DNA from: Akkermansia sp.
Lineage (GTDB): Bacteria; Verrucomicrobiota; Verrucomicrobiia; Verrucomicrobiales; Akkermansiaceae
DNA length: 63,487 nucleotides
Assembly (NCBI GenBank): GCA_017399165.1
Contig: JAFQEF010000044.1
Location: 1 to 63,487, forward strand
Direction of reading: 5' to 3'
Below the pieces are notes generated by a model. The model had not been told where the DNA came from. It was given only the letters and a program-made list of their open reading frames with translations, and did not search any database. A program made the translations under genes and the position numbers. Positions 60,486 through 63,487 of this stretch are shown here, piece after piece. Positions within the stretch are counted from its first letter, which is position 1. Each line of letters opens with the position of its first letter.

Positions 60486-60589
60486 TATGCCCGCATCATA
60501 ACACAAAAAAGCACGGCATCGCAAGCCGAAACCATGCCCTGCGATGCCGTATGTAGATTTTTCCTACAAAAATAGCAGAATTTTCTGAT

Positions 60590-61519
60590 TCAGTGCAGCA
60601 ATCTTTTGGCGCCCGGCACGTTGAGGCGACGGGATTCTGCCGCATAGCCGAATGATCCTTCATCCGCCTGATTCTCATCTGCGCGGTAGTGGCGCGCTTC
60701 ATTCCCGAAGTAGCGCATGTAATTGACAACCCCTTGGCCCACGGCCTCTGCATAGCGGCGGGCATTGGCGGTATCTGCCAAGTACTCGGCATGCTTACGG
60801 TTGTTGAGGAACGCGCATTCTATCACCGCAGCGGGTATGCCGGAGTCATCGCAAGCGTTCATCCAGCCTGCGGAGCGGTCAGCATCTTTACTGCGAACCA
60901 AAACGGAGCACCCGCGCCCGCCGTTGTCCATGCCATGGTTCAGCACCGTGCGCTCCAAGGTGCGGGCAAGGGCATTGCCCAAACGCCCGCCGTTGTATTT
61001 ATTGCAGATGATGAGCGCGGGGGAGGGCCCATTTGTCCAACCGCCTGAGCTGTTATGGTGTAAAAACACCACGCATGCTGCCTTGCGGGAGATAGCGTAG
61101 TCTGCGCTCACCATGCCACCGGCTACGCGGTCCGGGTGGTGCTTAGAGGGGTAGCGAGCTGCATTTTTATCGGGGTGGTTCAGCTGTACAACACCTGCGC
61201 GGCGAGCGAAGGATGCCAATGGCTCTGTTGTAGGGGCATTGCCGCGGTTGGTGACAATACAGGTGTAGCCGGCATCTTCTATCACTTTTTTGGTATAGTA
61301 TACATACTCATACCACCAGGTGCACTCTGTAAGGCGTTTGCCGTTCACGGCGCTCGGGGTGCTTGCGCCATCCCCGCCAATGAAGTGCCCGATATCCAAC
61401 ACAACCACACCGTTGCTGCTGCCTTTATTGCTGCCTTGCCCGGCGGGTACACGCATTTGTGTACAGCTTATGGGTAACAGCGTTAATAACACGGCTATTA
61501 TCATTAAAAGCTTTTTCAT
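60590..61519 (-). CDS. N-acetylmuramoyl-L-alanine amidase (Amidase_3), lipoprotein
   Basis: 309 residues. Lipobox LLPISC, then Amidase_3 with zinc ligands in VVLDIGHFIGG, the Glu in ECTWWYEYVYYTKKVI and His in CVVFLHHNSSGG, and catalytic Glu in AAVIECAFLNN. Cleaves peptidoglycan stem peptides. Start at 61519 is set by the lipoprotein signal. Confidence 0.88.
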   Translation of the reverse strand: MKKLLMIIAVLLTLLPISCTQMRVPAGQGSNKGSSNGVVVLDIGHFIGGDGASTPSAVNGKRLTECTWWYEYVYYTKKVIEDAGYTCIVTNRGNAPTTEPLASFARRAGVVQLNHPDKNAARYPSKHHPDRVAGGMVSADYAISRKAACVVFLHHNSSGGWTNGPSPALIICNKYNGGRLGNALARTLERTVLNHGMDNGGRGCSVLVRSKDADRSAGWMNACDDSGIPAAVIECAFLNNRKHAEYLADTANARRYAEAVGQGVVNYMRYFGNEARHYRADENQADEGSFGYAAESRRLNVPGAKRLLH

Positions 61520-61669
61520 ACGCGGGGCACTATAGTTTTTTAAGGCCCGCCGGTCAAGTGAAATCTTCATTTTGATTTTTAATTTGTCATTTTAGGCTTT
61601 TCTTTGGTAGGGGGATATGCTAAACTCCCCGCAACATAAAGCGTATTACACGTTAGCACCACAGATTTT

Positions 61670-63193
61670 ATGACGCCGAAACACATTGTAGCCGTAATTG
61701 ACTATGGCTCACAGTACACGCAGCTGATTGTACGCTGCGTGCGTGAGCTGGGCTTCCTGGCCAAATTGTATGCTTTGGAAGACCTGCATGAGATAAGCGA
61801 GCCCGGGGCCATCATTCTCTCCGGCGGTCCTCGCAGCACCTCCGAGCCCGATGCCCCTGATATCGATTTTGAGTGGCTGAAGGCTTTCAATGTGCCCATT
61901 TTGGGTGTTTGCTACGGCATGCAGTTGCTCAATATCAAGACGGGCGGCACCGTGCGCAGCAGCAACAAGAGAGAGTACGGCCCCGCAGCCCTTATCCCCG
62001 AGAAGCTGGAGGGCCTGTATGCAGATATGTCCCCCTCTTCTCAGGTGTGGATGAGCCACTCCGACACGGTGGATCACCTGGCCGACAACTGCAAGGTGAT
62101 TGCCCGCAACAGCGAGGGCGTGCCCGTATCCCTGCAATGGGGGGATTCCATGTTCGGCATCCAGTTCCACCCCGAGGTAACACACTCTCATGAGGGGCGC
62201 ACCATCCTGCGCAACTTCCTTTCCCACGCCAAAGAGCTTGCCCCCTTCGACATCGGCGACTTTAAGCGTGAGCTCATTGAGGACATTCGCGCCAAAGTGG
62301 GCGATAAGCAGGTGGTGTGCGGTGTCTCCGGCGGTGTGGACAGCACGGTGCTGGCCGTATTGCTGCACGAGGCCGGGGTCAACGTGCGTTGCATCTTTGT
62401 AGATAACGGCTTGCTGCGTAAGGATGAGGCCAGGGAGGTGCAAGCCAACTTTGCCCGCATGGGGGTAGAGATTGAAACGGTGGATGCCTCCGCCCGCTTC
62501 CTGGAGGCTCTTGCCGGTGAAACCGCCCCCGAAAAGAAGCGTCGCATCATCGGCAACCTGTTTATCGACGTGTTCTGGGATGCCGTGGGCGATGCCGAGA
62601 TGCTGGCCCAAGGTACTCTTTACCCGGACGTGATTGAGAGTGCCAGTAACGCCAAGAGCAAGGCCTCTGTCATTAAGACCCACCACAACCGCGTGGAGCG
62701 CGTGCTCAAGATGCAGGAGGAGGGCAAGGTGATAGAGCCGCTCGCCTTCCTCTTCAAGGACGAGGTGCGAGAGCTGGGTGCCTCCATGGGCATTTCTCAT
62801 GATATCCTTTGGCGCCATCCCTTCCCCGGCCCCGGCTTGGCCGTGCGTTGCCCCGGAGAGGTAACCAAGGAGCGCCTCGACATCATCCGCGAGTGCGATG
62901 CCATCTTCATCGGCACCTTGCGCAAGTGGGATTGGTACGACAAATGCTGGCAGGCATACGCAGGCCTCATCCCCGTTAAAACCGTGGGTGTTAAGGGCGA
63001 TGAACGCTCCTACGAGTTTGCCACCAACCTGCGCGCCATTGTGTCTGAGGATGCCATGACCGCAGACTGGGTACAGCTGCCCTACGACTTGCTGCGCGAG
63101 GCCTCCAACCGCATCCTGAACGAGGTGAAGGGCATCAACCGCGTGCTCTTCGACATCAGCACCAAGCCCCCGGCATCCATCGAGTGGGAGTAA
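61670..63193 (+). CDS. guaA: GMP synthase (glutamine-hydrolysing)
   Basis: 507 residues. N-terminal class I glutaminase (IVRCVRELG, LSGGPRST, Cys in ILGVCYGMQ, His/Glu in IQFHPEVTHS), then ATP-pyrophosphatase (GVSGGVDSTVLAVLL) and C-terminal dimer domain ending FDISTKPPASIEWE. Converts XMP to GMP. Complete. Confidence 0.98.
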   Translation: MTPKHIVAVIDYGSQYTQLIVRCVRELGFLAKLYALEDLHEISEPGAIILSGGPRSTSEPDAPDIDFEWLKAFNVPILGVCYGMQLLNIKTGGTVRSSNKREYGPAALIPEKLEGLYADMSPSSQVWMSHSDTVDHLADNCKVIARNSEGVPVSLQWGDSMFGIQFHPEVTHSHEGRTILRNFLSHAKELAPFDIGDFKRELIEDIRAKVGDKQVVCGVSGGVDSTVLAVLLHEAGVNVRCIFVDNGLLRKDEAREVQANFARMGVEIETVDASARFLEALAGETAPEKKRRIIGNLFIDVFWDAVGDAEMLAQGTLYPDVIESASNAKSKASVIKTHHNRVERVLKMQEEGKVIEPLAFLFKDEVRELGASMGISHDILWRHPFPGPGLAVRCPGEVTKERLDIIRECDAIFIGTLRKWDWYDKCWQAYAGLIPVKTVGVKGDERSYEFATNLRAIVSEDAMTADWVQLPYDLLREASNRILNEVKGINRVLFDISTKPPASIEWE

Positions 63194-63218
63194 AGCGCTG
63201 CGCTTAGTTTTCTTTTTC

Positions 63219-63253
63219 AACGGCTGCTCCGATCATCGGCGCAGCCGTTTTGA
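63219..63253 (+). terminator. guaA terminator
   Basis: Stem AACGGCTGC/GCAGCCGTT with loop TCCGATCATCGGC, then TTGAA; an inner CCGAT/ATCGG pair extends it. Confidence 0.8.
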
Positions 63254-63322
63254 ATTTGCCTCTCCGTTTACCCCACAGGGCAAAATTTGAGTGTATAAGC
63301 ATAGGTGCCAACTCGAAATCGT

Positions 63323-63487
63323 ACTTAACTGTCACCCGTTACACGGGTTCCGTTATCTTATTGATGACTACGAGTGGTTTCCGTCTTCGGCAAGCCTACG
63401 CCGTGACGAGTCGCCGCTGCGCGGCTCCACCACTCGCTAAATAAAATGCCGCCCGCTGCGCGGGCTTGCGATTTCGGCGGGCATTCG
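63323..63487 (+). mobile_element. Second copy of the MITE-like element (cut by window end)
   Basis: Begins ACTTAACTGTCACCCGTT at 63323 with ACACGGGTTC after it, then CGAGTGGTTT, GCCGCTGCGCGGCTCCACCA and ACTCGCTAAATAAAATG, matching the left half of 55268 over about 160 bp with a small insertion. It starts 70 bp after the guaA terminator. The right end lies beyond the window. Confidence 0.75.

Noticed and set aside
61571..61669. Purine riboswitch ahead of guaA
   Set aside because: The 99-bp leader lacks the three-way junction loops of the family.
61709..63220. Minus-strand open frame of about 500 codons opposite guaA
   Set aside because: guaA is complete with all catalytic motifs; the opposite frame is low-complexity His/Gly/Val and a codon-bias artefact.

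Overview
The window looks like chromosomal DNA of a free-growing Gram-negative bacterium. Outer-membrane lipoproteins, a beta-barrel protein, a Wza-type exporter and several L,D-transpeptidases indicate a diderm. The mix of gene families, rarity of Shine-Dalgarno sites and II-C CRISPR locus suggest a Verrucomicrobiota member, perhaps near Akkermansia. That placement is inference: there is no 16S gene here and no search was possible. Nearly every gene is intact. No transposase, integrase or phage gene was seen.

Layout. 1-5186 is a compact type II-C CRISPR-Cas locus: an array on +, cas2-cas1-cas9 on -, and a tracrRNA divergent from cas9. Each CRISPR repeat carries a complete promoter-like sequence. 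5260-10372 holds a TM2 protein, rpsI-rplM, infA, rho, yebC and tRNA-Pro; IF-1 and Rho both have Asn-rich N-terminal extensions. 10556-17195 (-) holds two tandem paralogues of an unknown periplasmic helical domain, then an orphan NrfD/cytochrome c/membrane-protein operon. 17287-21879 holds an RND adaptor without its pump, thiD-gatA, gatC and two small membrane genes.

Two divergent tRNA-Gly genes (22025-22297) lead into an exopolysaccharide block (22326-27151): secreted protein, outer-membrane barrel, Wzz/BY-kinase and Wza-like exporter. It is followed by an MGDG-synthase-like glycosyltransferase, coaX and acpP. 29466-42401 is mixed housekeeping and envelope genes: LysM, ankyrin, cutC, M50 protease, hflX, L,D-transpeptidase, comM, dus, ilvC and a lone ABC ATPase. 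42402-44157 is an isolated DUF4062/ATPase/winged-helix gene surrounded by copies of a 10-bp motif.

44186-48776 holds plsX, rpmF, yceD and a divergent ArsR/rhodanese/CoA-disulfide-reductase module whose promoters overlap a palindrome. 48863-54978 holds an RRM protein with a long leader, yggS, an L,D-transpeptidase with a very basic tail, a processive GT2 synthase, a secreted unknown and an ApaG-like protein. 54979-55591 is a non-coding repeat region with a 319-bp MITE-like element; another copy begins at 63323. Between them lie two further L,D-transpeptidases, a TraB/GumN protein, a GH13 enzyme, an amidase and guaA.

The strongest leads are the promoter-bearing CRISPR repeats with their short-anti-repeat tracrRNA, the motif-flanked DUF4062 gene, the palindrome-controlled sulfur module, the MITE-like family, the Asn-rich Rho and IF-1 tails, and the duplicated periplasmic domain. 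Terminators and promoters were called by eye from stem-loops and -35/-10 spacing; none has been tested.
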